In this document: piece after piece, positions 7,984 through 19,408 of the stretch
How positions within the stretch are numbered: the stretch's first letter is position 1
Layout: each line of letters starts with the position of its first letter
Assembly (NCBI RefSeq): GCF_024171405.1
Contig: NZ_JALJZT010000002.1
Coordinates: forward strand, 248,001 to 312,000
Length of the DNA: 64,000 bases
Direction of reading: 5' to 3'
From: Qipengyuania citrea
Lineage (GTDB): Bacteria > Pseudomonadota > Alphaproteobacteria > Sphingomonadales > Sphingomonadaceae
Made by a program: the position numbers and the translations under genes
Notes under the pieces: generated by a model
The model's database searches: none
Told to the model about the DNA's origin: nothing
What the model saw: only the letters and a program-made list of their open reading frames with translations

Positions 7984-9197
7984 GCCACGCCATGCATCTT
8001 GAAGAATCGCCCACCACCGGCGACGAAGTGATCACCAATTATACGATCAATTTTGGCCCGCAGCATCCGGCGGCGCACGGCGTGCTGCGGATGGTGATGG
8101 AGCTCGACGGCGAAATCATCGAACGGATCGATCCGCATGTCGGCCTGCTCCACCGCGGCACCGAAAAGCTGATCGAGCACAAGACCTATCTGCAGGCGCT
8201 GCCCTATTTCGACCGGCTCGATTATTGCAGCCCGCTGGCGCAGGAATACAGCTACGTTCTCGCGATCGAGAAGCTGCTCAATATCGCCGTGCCCGAACGC
8301 GCGCAGTATCTGCGCGTGCTGTTCGCCGAGCTGACGCGCATTTCCAACCACATGCTCAACATCGGTGCGCATGTCATGGATGTCGGCGCGATGACGCCGA
8401 ACCTGTGGGTGTTCGAACTGCGCGAAGACTGCATGAACTTCTTCGAGCGGGCTTCGGGCGCGCGCATGCACAGCGCCTATTTCCGCCCCGGCGGGGTCCA
8501 TCAGGACGTGCCCGAAAAGCTGCTCGTCGATATTGGCGAATGGCTCGACAACCGCCTGCCCGAACTGTTCGGCGATGCGATGAGCCTCGTGCTCGACAAC
8601 CGCATCTTCAAGCAGCGCAATGTCGATATTGCCGTGGTCAGCAAGGACGATGCGGTGGCCTGGGGCTTCTCGGGCCCGATGATCCGCGCTGCGGGCATTC
8701 CGTGGGACCTGCGCAAGTCGCAGCCCTATGACGTTTACGAGCGGATGGAATTCGACATTCCCGTGGGCACCAATTCGGATTGCTACGACCGCTTCGTGGT
8801 GCGCGTGAAGGAAGTCTACGAAAGCGCCAAGATCATCAAGCAGTGCCTGGCGCAGATGCCAGGTGGCCCGATCGCCAGCGACGACCGCAAGGTCGCACCG
8901 CCCAAGCGCGCCGAGATGAAGCAGTCGATGGAAGCGCTGATCCACCACTTCAAGCTCTATACCGAAGGCTTCCACGTGCCCGCGGGCGAAGTTTACGTGG
9001 CGACCGAGAGCCCCAAGGGCGAATTCGGCGTCTATCTCGTCAGCGACGGGTCGAACAAACCCTACCGCTGCAAGATCCGCCCGACCGCTTTCAGCCATCT
9101 ACAAGCAATGGATTTCATGAGCAAAGGCCACATGCTGCCCGACGCCACCGCTATCCTCGGCGCCATCGACGTCGTATTCGGGGAGTGTGACCGCTAA
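7980..9197 (+). CDS. nuoD: NADH-quinone oxidoreductase subunit D
   Basis: This is the 49-kDa subunit that forms most of the quinone-binding pocket, 405 residues. The start ATG overlaps the preceding lipoprotein stop (ATGA); a TTG four codons earlier is also in frame but less likely. Signatures include [43 protein letters not shown] and the C-terminal [22 protein letters not shown] ending. The HxxH and Arg residues of hydrogenase ancestry are retained as in other NuoD proteins. Confidence 0.96.
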   Translation: MSHAMHLEESPTTGDEVITNYTINFGPQHPAAHGVLRMVMELDGEIIERIDPHVGLLHRGTEKLIEHKTYLQALPYFDRLDYCSPLAQEYSYVLAIEKLLNIAVPERAQYLRVLFAELTRISNHMLNIGAHVMDVGAMTPNLWVFELREDCMNFFERASGARMHSAYFRPGGVHQDVPEKLLVDIGEWLDNRLPELFGDAMSLVLDNRIFKQRNVDIAVVSKDDAVAWGFSGPMIRAAGIPWDLRKSQPYDVYERMEFDIPVGTNSDCYDRFVVRVKEVYESAKIIKQCLAQMPGGPIASDDRKVAPPKRAEMKQSMEALIHHFKLYTEGFHVPAGEVYVATESPKGEFGVYLVSDGSNKPYRCKIRPTAFSHLQAMDFMSKGHMLPDATAILGAIDVVFGECDR

Positions 9198-9865
9198 TGG
9201 CCGACCGTTCCCCCGCACCCGATACTCCCGAGCTGCGTGAGCGCTGGGGCGCTTTCGAGTTTACCGAGAGCTACCGCGAACGTGCGGACACCGCGATCGC
9301 GCGCTATCCCGAGGGGCGGCAGCGCTCGGCCGTGATGCCGCTGCTCGACCTCGCGCAGCGCCAGGTGGGCGAGGAAACCTCTACGCAGGGCTGGTTGCCG
9401 CTGCCGGTGATCGAATATGTTGCCGACTATCTCGACATGCCGGTGATCCGCGTGCTCGAGGTCGCGACCTTTTACTTCATGTATAACTTGAAGCCGGTGG
9501 GCAAGTACCACGTGCAGGTCTGCGGCACGACGCCGTGCATGCTGCGCGGTTCGGACGGCCTGTTCGAAACCTGCAAGAAGCGCGGGATGGAAAAGGGCCA
9601 CGTTTCCGCAGACGGTTTGTGGACGCTGACCGAGGTCGAATGCATGGGCAATTGCGCCACCGCGCCGATGGTCCAGATCAATGACGACAATTACGAAGAT
9701 CTGACGCCCAAGCGGCTCGACACGATCCTCGACGCGCTGGCCAAGGGGGAAAGCCCCAAGACCGGCACGCAGGAGCCGGGCCGCCACACCAGCGAACCCG
9801 CGAACGCGCTGAGCACGCTGCCCGAAATGGTCGACGCCAACCACGATTACCGGAAGGATTGGTGA
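9197..9865 (+). CDS. nuoE: NADH-quinone oxidoreductase subunit E
   Basis: This 24-kDa subunit (222 residues) binds the [2Fe-2S] cluster N1a. The four ligands lie in CGTTPCMLRG and ECMGNCATAP. A helical N-terminal domain (SAVMPLLDLAQRQ, WLPLPVIEYVADYL) precedes it. The C-terminal 50 residues after LDTILDAL are a variable extension. ATG overlaps the nuoD stop by one base. Confidence 0.96.
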   Translation: MADRSPAPDTPELRERWGAFEFTESYRERADTAIARYPEGRQRSAVMPLLDLAQRQVGEETSTQGWLPLPVIEYVADYLDMPVIRVLEVATFYFMYNLKPVGKYHVQVCGTTPCMLRGSDGLFETCKKRGMEKGHVSADGLWTLTEVECMGNCATAPMVQINDDNYEDLTPKRLDTILDALAKGESPKTGTQEPGRHTSEPANALSTLPEMVDANHDYRKDW

Positions 9866-10005
9866 TGAGCATCGCCACCATGCTCATCGCGCTGGTTGTC
9901 GGCTTTATCGCGTGGAAGCTGCTCGTCGGCCTCGTGAAATTCGGTGCGCTGGCGCTGATCGCGGTGGCGGCCATCTATTTCCTCTCGCAGGGAGGCTTCG
10001 CATGA
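9865..10005 (+). CDS. 46-residue membrane protein in the nuo operon
   Basis: This short gene encodes MSIATMLIALVVGFIAWKLL followed by a second hydrophobic stretch, VKFGALALIAVAAIYFLSQG, and ends GGFA. It would form one long or two short TM helices with a Lys pair between them. ATG overlaps the nuoE stop (TGATG), and its own stop overlaps the next start (ATGA at 10002), the coupling pattern used along this operon. Its length and position suggest an accessory membrane subunit or assembly factor for complex I, but no family was recognised. Confidence 0.7.
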   Translation: MSIATMLIALVVGFIAWKLLVGLVKFGALALIAVAAIYFLSQGGFA

Positions 10006-10020
10006 GCATTTCCCTCACCC

Positions 10021-10109
10021 GTCATCCTGAACTCGTTTCTGGATCCATTTCTCAACCCGCATCGTCCGCTCGTGGGGCGCGATGGATGCTGAAACAAGTT
10101 CAGCATGAC
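10021..10109. repeat. REP-like palindrome inside the nuo operon, carrying a 41-codon frame
   Basis: Arms gtcatcctgaactcgtttc (10021-10039) and gaaacaagttcagcatgac (10091-10109) pair at 17 of 19 positions. This matches dispersed palindromes common in Sphingomonadales. An open frame (10002-10127) runs right through it: ATG overlaps the 46-residue gene's stop and its TGA overlaps the nuoF GTG. The encoded peptide ([17 protein letters not shown]) is the usual translation of such repeats and is probably not a functional protein. Confidence 0.75.
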
Positions 10110-10123
10110 GAAGGGGGCAGGTC

Positions 10124-11415
<1,292 letters not shown>

Positions 11416-11419
<4 letters not shown>

Positions 11420-12006
11420 CGTTTCGGCGGATCTTGAAGGGCGCGTTGATCGTCTGTGCATCCATGGCGATGCCCGTTGGCGCACACGCGAAGGACGACG
11501 GCGCGAGGGCGCTCGAACGGCTCGCCGCTTGTACGGCGGACCACCCGAAGTGGCGCATCAAGGTCGAGGAATTTCTCGTCCTCTCGCATTTCGACCCCGC
11601 GTATTTCCCGCTAATGAAAGAACTCGCGTTGAACGAGGAGTGCGACAAGCATTTCAATGGGATGATCCACTTTTCGCCGAGCGCCTTCCGCGATACCCTC
11701 TACACGGCGTGGGCAAAGGCTTCACCCGACACCGAGAAATTGATGGCTTCGCAGATGCAGATGTTTGCGGATTGCCTGGTGGGCAGCGAGACCGAGAGCG
11801 CGCGCGCCTTCATCGCCTCTTCGGAGGGCGATGTGGCCGAAAGCGAAGCGCTCGCGCCTTTGGCGTCCGCCATGCCCCATTGCCTTGTCGAAGGGGCCAC
11901 ACTTGAACTCACGAAGACTTCGCTGCGCGCGGTGCTGACCAGTACACTGGCTCTTTCGAGCGCAGCTGATCGACAGCAGGAATTGAAGGCAAACGACGAT
12001 GCCTAA
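11416..12006 (+). CDS. Secreted four-cysteine protein A (nuoF-nuoG insert)
   Basis: This is a 196-residue product with a signal peptide (basic TFRRILKG, hydrophobic [10 protein letters not shown], cleavage after AHA). The mature part has four cysteines (LAACT, NEECD, FADCL, MPHCL), suggesting two disulfides in the periplasm. It is paralogous to the next gene: from FADC onward the two align without gaps, with the third and fourth Cys 36 residues apart in both and ELTxTxxR following. The GTG start overlaps the nuoF stop. The TAA stop lies inside a relic of the nuoG start. Family and function unknown; not a complex I subunit I can name. Confidence 0.78.
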
Positions 12007-12059
12007 AGCCACCGATGATCGAAGAACACCACGCGAAGTTCGCGGAGGCAGGCGAATGA
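11999..12059 (+). repeat. Duplication scar: nuoG-start relic joined to nuoF-end relic
   Basis: From 11999, atgcctaaagccaccg matches the nuoG start (12808, atgcccaaagtcaccg) at 14 of 16 bases. Directly after it, 12017-12059 matches the last 43 bases of nuoF (11377-11419) at 36 of 43, including the stop codon and ggagg ribosome site. The relic ORF reads MIEEHHAKFAEAGE versus the NuoF end [14 protein letters not shown]. This is the expected junction of a tandem duplication of the unit nuoF end - insert - nuoG start. Confidence 0.8.
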
Positions 12060-12808
12060 AGCCGTTTGGTCTGGCCCTGGTGTTCGCAGCACTCGCAAGC
12101 GTTCCGACTGCCGTGCAGGCGCAAACGTTTGGTGAGCAACAGGTTGGGTCGCGATTTGAACGCCCTGCGGAGCAAGCCGACGATCGCTATGCGCGAGCGT
12201 TCAAAGAGGCCTTCAAGCATTGCTACTATCGGAACTATCCCGAACGGGCTGAAAGCTTCCTGAGGCAGACCGATGCCTATTCTGTCGGTATTCCGAAAGG
12301 AACCATTGATCGCCTCAGCTTGCGACCGAACAAATGGTCGGCCCGGTGCCAATTTGACCAGCGTGCCACGGTTATCGAATCACGGCTGAGCTTCGATACG
12401 CGGGCGCTGCGCTATATGATGGCCGAGGGAGCATACCTCTATCACTATGGCGACGCTGCTCCTGCCGGGATGGCGCCGGACACCGCTGCTGCCAGCCCCA
12501 CATGGAACGTCGACCGTCATTATGTTTCGACGGGCGAAGACCTCGGCAAAGCGCGCTTTTTCGGCGACTTCGCCGATTGCATCGTGGCCAAGGATCCCGT
12601 CTCGGCGGATCGCTTGGTACGTACCGAAATTCAATCGCCGGAGGAGCGGCAAGCCGCAATGCAATTGGTGGACGCCTTGGGTGCCTGCCTTATCGCAGGC
12701 CACGAATTCGAGCTCACTCCTACGAATATCCGTAATTTCGCCGCCGATGGGCTTTGGCAGCGCTATGTCGCTGATCCCGGCAAGGCAGCAGTAGAGGCAG
12801 CCGAATAA
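12056..12808 (+). CDS. Secreted four-cysteine protein B (tandem paralogue of A)
   Basis: This is a 250-residue product. The ATG at 12056 overlaps the stop of the nuoF-end relic (ATGA) and follows ggaggc, giving signal peptide MKPFGLALVFAALASVPTAVQA. An upstream in-frame ATG (11999) is the nuoG relic and would bury the signal. Four mature cysteines (KHCYY, ARCQF, FADCI, GACLI) match protein A in order, and the FADC-to-Cys spacing is identical. Protein B has an extra ~50-residue stretch in the middle (MAEGAYLYHYGDAAPAGMAP). It ends VEAAE and its TAA overlaps nuoG (TAATG). Unknown family. Confidence 0.78.
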   Translation: MKPFGLALVFAALASVPTAVQAQTFGEQQVGSRFERPAEQADDRYARAFKEAFKHCYYRNYPERAESFLRQTDAYSVGIPKGTIDRLSLRPNKWSARCQFDQRATVIESRLSFDTRALRYMMAEGAYLYHYGDAAPAGMAPDTAAASPTWNVDRHYVSTGEDLGKARFFGDFADCIVAKDPVSADRLVRTEIQSPEERQAAMQLVDALGACLIAGHEFELTPTNIRNFAADGLWQRYVADPGKAAVEAAE

Positions 12809-14817
12809 TGCCCAAAGTCACCGTAGACGGACAGGAACTCGAAGTCCCCGAGGGCGCGACCGTGCTTCAGGCGTGCGAGCTTGCGGGCAAGGAAATCCCG
12901 CGCTTCTGCTATCACGAGCGGCTGTCGATCGCCGGCAATTGCCGCATGTGCCTGGTCGAGGTGAAGCCCGGACCGCCCAAGCCGCAGGCGAGCTGCGCGC
13001 TGCCCGCCACCGACGGGCAGGAAATCCGCACCGACAGCGAAATGGTCAAGACCGCGCGCGAAGGCGTGATGGAATTCCTGCTCATCAACCACCCGCTCGA
13101 TTGCCCAATCTGCGATCAGGGCGGCGAATGCGATCTGCAGGACCAGTCGGTCGCCTATGGCCGCGGCGCGACGCGCTATGACGAAAACAAACGCGCGGTG
13201 ACCGAGAAATACATGGGTCCGCTGATCAAGACGGTCATGACCCGCTGCATCCACTGTACCCGCTGCGTGCGCTTCTCCGAAGAGATCGCCGGCGTGGACG
13301 AAATCGGCGCGCTGGGGCGCGGCGAGGACATGCAGATCACCACCTATCTCGAGCAGGCGGCCGAGCACGAGCTGTCCGCCAATGTGATCGACCTGTGCCC
13401 GGTCGGTGCGCTGACCAGCCGCCCCTACGCCTTCGAAGCGCGTCCGTGGGAGCTCAAGAAGACGCTTAGCATCGATGTGTCCGACGCGGTCGGTGCGAAC
13501 ATCCGTCTCGACAGCCGCGGGCGCGAAGTCATGCGCGCGCTTCCGCGCATCAATGACGACGTCAACGAGGAATGGATCTCGGACAAGGCGCGCTACCAGG
13601 TCGATGGCCTGTCGAAGCGCCGCCTCGACAAGGTCTTCATGCGCAAGCGGGGCAAATTGCAGCAGGCCAGCTGGGACGAGGCGTTCAAGGCGATCGCCAA
13701 GGCCAAGCCCGGCAACAGCATTGCCGCCATCGCGGGCGACATGGTCGATTGCGAAACCATGTTCGGGGCCAAGACGCTGCTCAAGGCCTGCGGTTCGAGC
13801 CTGATCGAAGGCCGCCAGACCGGCATGGATTACGACGTGTCGAACCTGGCCGCGGTCAATTTCAATTCGACCTTCGCCGGGATCGAGACGGCCGATGCGA
13901 TCCTGATCGTGGGCAGCCACATCCGCTGGGAAGCGCCGCTGGTCAATGTGCGGATCCGCAAGGCGGTCAAGCGCGGTGCGCAGGTATTCGTGGTCGGATC
14001 GTTCTGGGATACGACATACCCGGCACATTTCCTCGGTGACGAGCTTTCGGTCCTCGGCGATGTGCCGCAGGAAATCGCCGATGTGTTCGCCACGGCCGAG
14101 CGGCCCGCGATCATCATGGGCGGCGCGGCGCTGGCCAAGGGCGCACTGGGCGCGGGCCTTGCCTTCGCCGACCGGTTCGGACTGGTGAAGGATGGCTGGA
14201 ACGGTTTCAACGTGCTGCATTTCTCGGCCGCGCGCATGGGCGGGCTGATGCTCGGCTTCGCGCAGCAGGGCGGCATGGCGGATATCGCGCAGGCGAAACC
14301 CAAGGTGGTCATCAGCCTGGGTGCGGACGAGATGGATTTCGAACCCTACGCCGATAGCCTCAAGGTCTATATCGGCCATCACGGCGACAAGGGCGCGCAT
14401 GCGGCGGACATCATCCTGCCCGGCGCCAGCTATGCCGAAAAGGATGGCACCTACGTCAATACCGAAGGGCGCGTGCAGTTTGCCGAAAAGGCCGTCTTCG
14501 CGCCGGGTGATGCGCGCGAGGACTGGACGATCCTGCGAGCGCTTGCCGATGCGCTGAAGGTCGAAGTCGGCTTCGACAGCTTTGCCGAACTGCAGGCCGC
14601 AATGGTCCGCGAAGTGCCTGCGCTGGGCGAAGAAGGCCTGGCCGCGTACGGCGACCTGCCCAAGGCGGATGCCGATGCGCAGGCGGAGGGCACGATCAGC
14701 GGCTATCCGATCCAGGACTTCTACCTCACCAATCCGATCGCCCGTGCCAGCGCGGTGATGCAGCAGTGTTCGAGCGAATTGCTCGGCGGCGGCGAGCTTG
14801 CGGAGGCCGCGGAATGA
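12808..14817 (+). CDS. nuoG: NADH-quinone oxidoreductase subunit G
   Basis: This 75-kDa iron-sulfur subunit has 669 residues. The N-terminal ferredoxin domain carries [19 protein letters not shown] (N1b), then [18 protein letters not shown] (N5 region, with upstream His) and [12 protein letters not shown] (N4). A molybdopterin-oxidoreductase-like but cofactor-free domain fills the rest, ending with the [19 protein letters not shown] block typical of the family. The C-terminus LAEAAE-stop repeats the nuoF-end motif and again embeds a ggagg that precedes the overlapping nuoH ATG. Confidence 0.96.
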   Translation: MPKVTVDGQELEVPEGATVLQACELAGKEIPRFCYHERLSIAGNCRMCLVEVKPGPPKPQASCALPATDGQEIRTDSEMVKTAREGVMEFLLINHPLDCPICDQGGECDLQDQSVAYGRGATRYDENKRAVTEKYMGPLIKTVMTRCIHCTRCVRFSEEIAGVDEIGALGRGEDMQITTYLEQAAEHELSANVIDLCPVGALTSRPYAFEARPWELKKTLSIDVSDAVGANIRLDSRGREVMRALPRINDDVNEEWISDKARYQVDGLSKRRLDKVFMRKRGKLQQASWDEAFKAIAKAKPGNSIAAIAGDMVDCETMFGAKTLLKACGSSLIEGRQTGMDYDVSNLAAVNFNSTFAGIETADAILIVGSHIRWEAPLVNVRIRKAVKRGAQVFVVGSFWDTTYPAHFLGDELSVLGDVPQEIADVFATAERPAIIMGGAALAKGALGAGLAFADRFGLVKDGWNGFNVLHFSAARMGGLMLGFAQQGGMADIAQAKPKVVISLGADEMDFEPYADSLKVYIGHHGDKGAHAADIILPGASYAEKDGTYVNTEGRVQFAEKAVFAPGDAREDWTILRALADALKVEVGFDSFAELQAAMVREVPALGEEGLAAYGDLPKADADAQAEGTISGYPIQDFYLTNPIARASAVMQQCSSELLGGGELAEAAE

Positions 14818-15860
14818 CCGAATTCTTCCAATCGCTCGGCATGAGTTACGAATGGGCGTGGTTTACCGCGACCTTCGCGGGCATCCTGCTGATCGCGCTG
14901 CCGCTGATGCTGGCGGTCGCAATGATCATCTATGTCGACCGCAAGGTCTGGGCAGCGATCAATCTGCGCCGCGGCCCCAATGTGGTCGGCCCCTTCGGCC
15001 TGCTGCAGAGCTTTGCCGACGGTCTGAAGGTGTTCCTCCAGGAAACCATCATTCCCTCTGCCGCGAACAAGGGCATCTTCATCCTTGCGCCGATCGTCAC
15101 CTTCACCGTGGCGCTCGCGGCATGGGCGGTGGTTCCCTTCAGCGCCACCGCGGTTCTGGCGGATATCAATATCGGCCTGCTCTACATCCTCGCGATCAGC
15201 TCGCTGTCGGTGTACGGCGTGGTGATGAGCGGGTGGGCGAGTAACTCGAAATACCCGTTCTTCTCCGCCATGCGCGCCGCCGCGCAGATGATCAGCTACG
15301 AGGTCTCGATCGGCTTCATCCTGATCTGCGTCGTGCTGTTCGCAGGCACGTTCAATCTCAACGACATCGTGCGCGCGCAGGAAGGCTTCGGCCTCGGCGT
15401 CATCAACGCCTATGTCATCCACCCGCTGCTGTTCCCGATGTGGGTGATGTTCTTCATCAGCTCGCTGGCGGAAACCCAGCGCGTGCCGTTCGACCTGACC
15501 GAGGCCGAGAGCGAGCTCGTCGCCGGGTACCAGACCGAATACAGCTCGATGAGCTTCGCGCTGTTCTGGCTGGGCGAATATGCCAACATCCTGCTGATGT
15601 GCATTCTCAATGCGCTGCTGTTCTGGGGTGGCTGGCTGCCGCCGTTCGACTGGGCGCCGCTCTATTACGTGCCCGGGATCGTCTGGCTGCTGCTCAAGAC
15701 GTTCTTCTTCTTCTTCATGTTCAGCTGGGTGATGGCGACCGTACCGCGCTATCGCTACGACCAGCTGATGCGCCTAGGCTGGAAGGTCTTCCTTCCCATC
15801 AGCCTCGGCTTTGTCGTCGTCATTTCGGGCTATCTGATGGCCACGGGACATTACGGATGA
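14814..15860 (+). CDS. nuoH: NADH-quinone oxidoreductase subunit H
   Basis: This membrane subunit (348 residues, about eight TM helices) forms the quinone channel entrance and E-channel. Signatures are [26 protein letters not shown] (about 40-66), [28 protein letters not shown] in the third loop with the charged quinone-site residues, and a C-terminal [16 protein letters not shown] overlaps the nuoG stop as ATGA. Confidence 0.96.
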   Translation: MTEFFQSLGMSYEWAWFTATFAGILLIALPLMLAVAMIIYVDRKVWAAINLRRGPNVVGPFGLLQSFADGLKVFLQETIIPSAANKGIFILAPIVTFTVALAAWAVVPFSATAVLADINIGLLYILAISSLSVYGVVMSGWASNSKYPFFSAMRAAAQMISYEVSIGFILICVVLFAGTFNLNDIVRAQEGFGLGVINAYVIHPLLFPMWVMFFISSLAETQRVPFDLTEAESELVAGYQTEYSSMSFALFWLGEYANILLMCILNALLFWGGWLPPFDWAPLYYVPGIVWLLLKTFFFFFMFSWVMATVPRYRYDQLMRLGWKVFLPISLGFVVVISGYLMATGHYG

Positions 15861-16342
15861 GTATCGCGCAAACCATCAAGGCGTTCACCCTGTGGGAGTT
15901 CGTGAAGGCGCATGCCCTCACGCTGAAGTACTTCTTCAAGCCCAAGGTGACGATCAACTATCCGTTCGAGAAGAACCCGATCTCGCCCCGTTTCCGCGGC
16001 GAGCATGCGCTGCGCCGTTATCCCAATGGCGAAGAGCGCTGCATTGCCTGCAAGCTGTGCGAGGCCGTGTGCCCCGCGCAGGCGATCACCATCGAGAGCG
16101 AACCGCGCGAGGACGGCAGCCGCCGCACGACGCGCTACGACATCGACATGACCAAGTGCATCTATTGCGGCTTCTGCCAGGAAGCCTGCCCGGTGGATGC
16201 CGTGGTCGAAGGGCCGAACTTCGAATATGCGACCGAGACGCGCGAAGAACTGCTCTACGACAAGGCCAAACTGCTCGCCAACGGGGACAAGTGGGAGCGC
16301 GCCATCGCCGCGAACCTTGAAGCCGATGCACCGTACCGATAG
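15857..16342 (+). CDS. nuoI: NADH-quinone oxidoreductase subunit I
   Basis: This is the 161-residue ferredoxin-like subunit carrying clusters N6a and N6b. Both 4Fe-4S motifs are intact: [12 protein letters not shown] and [12 protein letters not shown]. An amphipathic N-terminal segment ([19 protein letters not shown]) would dock it to the membrane arm. ATG overlaps the nuoH stop (ATGA). After it the coupling pattern is broken by a REP-like insert of about 145 bp before nuoJ. Confidence 0.96.
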   Translation: MSIAQTIKAFTLWEFVKAHALTLKYFFKPKVTINYPFEKNPISPRFRGEHALRRYPNGEERCIACKLCEAVCPAQAITIESEPREDGSRRTTRYDIDMTKCIYCGFCQEACPVDAVVEGPNFEYATETREELLYDKAKLLANGDKWERAIAANLEADAPYR

Positions 16343-16383
16343 GGGCCGCGCGTGACCGGGGCATACCAAATCACCACCACCTC

Positions 16384-16468
16384 CGTCGTCCCCGCGCAGG
16401 CGGGGATCCATGCGACGGCAGTGGCGCCTAGTAACGTTATCTGGATCCCCGCCTTCGCGGGGATGACG
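16384..16468. repeat. REP-like palindrome between nuoI and nuoJ, inside a 42-codon frame
   Basis: Two 27-nt arms (16384-16410 and 16442-16468) pair at 25 positions; the core is gtcatccccgcg...cggggatcc, a widespread palindrome in alphaproteobacteria. A GTG-started frame (16352-16480) begins 9 nt after the nuoI stop, crosses the entire palindrome without a stop and ends 7 nt before the nuoJ GTG. Its peptide (PAFAGMTKEV) is the standard translation of this repeat. Confidence 0.8.
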
Positions 16469-16487
16469 AAAGAGGTTTGAGGGAAAA

Positions 16488-17111
16488 GTGATACAGACTC
16501 TCGCCTTCTATCTGTTCGCCGCGCTCGTTATCGCCAGCGCCGTCATGGTCATCATGGCGCGCAACCCGGTGCATTCGGTCCTGTGGCTGATCCTCGCCTT
16601 CTTCAACGCCGCGGGCCTGATGGTCCTTGTCGGCGCTGAGTTCATCGCCGCGCTGCTGGTGATCGTCTATGTCGGCGCGGTCGCGGTGTTGTTCCTGTTC
16701 GTGGTGATGATGCTCGACATCGATTTCACCGAACTGCGCGCCGGTTTCGTCAAGAATTTCCCGCTCGGCATCGCGATTGCGCTGGTGCTTGCGGCCGAGC
16801 TGATCTTCGGTATCGGCGCCTATCAGGCGGGCCGGATCGAGCTGGGCGTGGCAAGCGGGGCGGCAGCGCCGATCCTCGGTGCCTCGAACACCGCCAGCAT
16901 CGGCGCGGTGCTGTATCGCGACTATTTGTTCCTGTTCGAAGCGGCGGGCCTCATCCTGCTCGTCGCCATGGTCGGCGCGATCGTGCTGACCCACCGCCAG
17001 CGCCCCGATGGCGCGCGCGGGCACCAGAACATCACCAAGCAGGTCCGCCGCAATCCCGATGAGGCGACCGTCATGAAGCAGCCCGAAGTGGGCAAGGGGA
17101 TCGAGCTGTGA
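16488..17111 (+). CDS. nuoJ: NADH-quinone oxidoreductase subunit J
   Basis: This membrane subunit (207 residues, five TM helices) has the pi-bulge helix 3 region [27 protein letters not shown], with the conserved Tyr-Val-Gly-Ala. [19 protein letters not shown] in helix 2 is also a family signature. The start is GTG after gaggg; the upstream spacer is the REP element. The last 40 residues are hydrophilic ([22 protein letters not shown]), a common alphaproteobacterial tail. GTGA overlap couples it to nuoK. Confidence 0.95.
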   Translation: MIQTLAFYLFAALVIASAVMVIMARNPVHSVLWLILAFFNAAGLMVLVGAEFIAALLVIVYVGAVAVLFLFVVMMLDIDFTELRAGFVKNFPLGIAIALVLAAELIFGIGAYQAGRIELGVASGAAAPILGASNTASIGAVLYRDYLFLFEAAGLILLVAMVGAIVLTHRQRPDGARGHQNITKQVRRNPDEATVMKQPEVGKGIEL

Positions 17112-17413
17112 TCGGCATCGAGCATTACATCGTCGTCAGCGCGATCCTGTTCGTGCTCGGCGTGCTGGGCATCTTCCTCAACCGCAAGAACATCATCGTC
17201 ATCCTGATGGCGATCGAGCTGATCCTGCTGAGCGTGAACATCCAGCTGGTGGCCTTCAGTGCCTATCTGGGCGATCTCGTCGGACAGGTCTTCGCGATGT
17301 TCGTGCTTACCGTGGCGGCGGGCGAGGCCGCGGTCGGGCTGGCCATTCTCGTCATCTATTTCCGTGGCCGCGGTACGATCGCGGTCGACGACGTCGACCG
17401 GCTGAAGGGGTAA
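17108..17413 (+). CDS. nuoK: NADH-quinone oxidoreductase subunit K
   Basis: This is a 101-residue subunit with three TM helices. The two conserved membrane glutamates are present, in [13 protein letters not shown] and [13 protein letters not shown]. Start GTG overlaps the nuoJ stop. Length and sequence are normal for the family. Confidence 0.96.
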   Translation: MIGIEHYIVVSAILFVLGVLGIFLNRKNIIVILMAIELILLSVNIQLVAFSAYLGDLVGQVFAMFVLTVAAGEAAVGLAILVIYFRGRGTIAVDDVDRLKG

Positions 17414-17419
17414 GCCACG

Positions 17420-19408
17420 GTGGAAATTCTCGTCATCGTCTTCCTGCCGCTGATCGCGGCGATTGTCGCCGGCCTGACCAACAAGGCCGCGCCGAGCGTG
17501 TTCGCCAAGTCGATCACCACCGGCGCGCTGTTCATCAGCGCGGCGCTCAGCTGGCCGATCTTCCTCGGCTTCGTCAATGGCACTGCCGAACCCACCGTGG
17601 TGCCGGTGCTGACCTGGGTCCAGTCGGGCACGCTCGCCTTCGACTGGGCACTGCGCGTCGATACGCTCACCGCGATCATGCTGGTCGTGATCAACACTGT
17701 CTCGGCGCTCGTCCACCTCTATAGCTGGGGCTATATGGACGAAGACCCGGACCAGCCGCGGTTCTTCGCCTATCTCTCGCTGTTCACCTTCGCCATGCTG
17801 ATGCTGGTGACCGCCGACAATCTCGTCCAGATGTTCTTCGGATGGGAAGGGGTGGGGCTGGCGTCCTACCTGCTGATCGGCTTCTGGTTCAAAAAGCCCA
17901 GCGCCAATGCTGCCGCGATCAAGGCCTTCGTGGTCAACCGCGTGGGCGACCTCGGCTTCATGCTCGGCATCTTCGGCACCTATCTGGTGTTCGACACCGT
18001 CTCGATCAGCGAGATCCTCGCCGCCGCACCGGGCATGAGCGGGGCAACGATCGGGTTCCTCGGTTACAGCGTGCAGACGATGGATGTCCTGTGCATCCTG
18101 CTGTTCATCGGCGCGATGGGCAAATCGGCGCAACTCGGCCTGCACACCTGGCTGCCCGATGCAATGGAAGGCCCGACCCCGGTGTCCGCGCTGATTCATG
18201 CCGCCACCATGGTGACCGCGGGTGTGTTCATGGTCTGCCGCCTGAGCCCCATGTTCGAGACCGCACCGGTTGCGCTGGCCATGGTGACCTTCGTCGGCGC
18301 CGCCACCTGTATCTTTGCCGCCACCGTCGGCACGGTGCAGTGGGACATCAAGCGCGTGATCGCCTATTCGACCTGTTCGCAGCTCGGCTACATGTTCTTT
18401 GCCGCAGGCGTCGGTGCCTATGGCGGTGCGATGTTCCACCTGTTCACGCATGCCTTCTTCAAGGCGCTGCTGTTCCTGGGTGCGGGCTCGGTCATCCATG
18501 CGATGCACCACGAACAGGACATGCGCTATTACGGCCAGCTGCGGAAACACATCCCGCTGACTTTCTGGGCGATGATGATGGGGACGCTGGCGATCACCGG
18601 CGTGGGCATCTACCACCTCGGCGCGGGCTTTGCCGGCTTTTGGTCGAAGGATGCGATCCTCGAAGTGGCCTATGGCCGCGGGACCGAGCTGGGCAATTTC
18701 GCCTTCTGGATGGGCACTTTCGCCGCGCTGCTCACCAGCTTCTACAGCTGGCGGCTGATGTTCCTCACCTTCTGGGGCAAGCCGCGCTGGATCGAGAGCG
18801 AGCATATCCGCCACAGCGTCCACAAGACTCCGGCGGAAGCGGGCGAGGACACCACCGGCGGCTATCATCCGCATGAAAGCCCGCTGACGATGCTGATCCC
18901 GCTCGGCGTGCTGTCGATCGGGGCAGTGCTGGCAGGACAGCTGTTCGCGCCGACATTCCTCGACGATGCCGCATTCTGGGGCAGCTCGATCTTCTACAAC
19001 GAGCCGCTGATCCACGCGATGCACGGCGTGCCCTATCTGGTGAAGTACGCCGCATTCATCGTGATGGTGATCGGCCTGTTCGTCGCCTGGCTGGCCTATA
19101 TCAAGGACACCAGCATTCCGGGCAAAACGGCCGAGCAACTCGGTCCGATCTACCGCTTCCTCTACAACAAGTGGTATTTCGACGAGCTCTATCACTACCT
19201 CTTCGTGGTGCCGGCCTTCTGGCTTGGCCGCCAGTTCTGGAAGCTTGGCGATGTCGGCACGATCGACCGCTTCGGCCCCAATGGCATCGCCTGGGTGGTC
19301 GAGAAGGGCGCGGTGGGTGCCCGCCGGTTCCAGACCGGATACCTCTATAGCTATGCGCTGGTGATGCTCCTCGGGCTCGTCGCCGCGATCACCTGGGTGC
19401 TGTTCTGA
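17420..19408 (+). CDS. nuoL: NADH-quinone oxidoreductase subunit L
   Basis: This is the distal antiporter-like proton-pumping subunit, 662 residues with many TM helices and the long C-terminal lateral helix. Signatures include [17 protein letters not shown] (key Glu), [20 protein letters not shown] (key Lys and Pro) and a [19 protein letters not shown] lysine. GTG start, 6 nt after the nuoK stop. The lateral helix region near [12 protein letters not shown] agrees with family. Confidence 0.96.
   Translation: MEILVIVFLPLIAAIVAGLTNKAAPSVFAKSITTGALFISAALSWPIFLGFVNGTAEPTVVPVLTWVQSGTLAFDWALRVDTLTAIMLVVINTVSALVHLYSWGYMDEDPDQPRFFAYLSLFTFAMLMLVTADNLVQMFFGWEGVGLASYLLIGFWFKKPSANAAAIKAFVVNRVGDLGFMLGIFGTYLVFDTVSISEILAAAPGMSGATIGFLGYSVQTMDVLCILLFIGAMGKSAQLGLHTWLPDAMEGPTPVSALIHAATMVTAGVFMVCRLSPMFETAPVALAMVTFVGAATCIFAATVGTVQWDIKRVIAYSTCSQLGYMFFAAGVGAYGGAMFHLFTHAFFKALLFLGAGSVIHAMHHEQDMRYYGQLRKHIPLTFWAMMMGTLAITGVGIYHLGAGFAGFWSKDAILEVAYGRGTELGNFAFWMGTFAALLTSFYSWRLMFLTFWGKPRWIESEHIRHSVHKTPAEAGEDTTGGYHPHESPLTMLIPLGVLSIGAVLAGQLFAPTFLDDAAFWGSSIFYNEPLIHAMHGVPYLVKYAAFIVMVIGLFVAWLAYIKDTSIPGKTAEQLGPIYRFLYNKWYFDELYHYLFVVPAFWLGRQFWKLGDVGTIDRFGPNGIAWVVEKGAVGARRFQTGYLYSYALVMLLGLVAAITWVLF

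Noticed and set aside
11999..12055. Upstream ATG (11999) as the start of secreted protein B
   Set aside because: That ATG is the nuoG relic; using it would put 19 charged residues ahead of a good signal peptide, and the ATG at 12056 has the better ribosome site and overlap.
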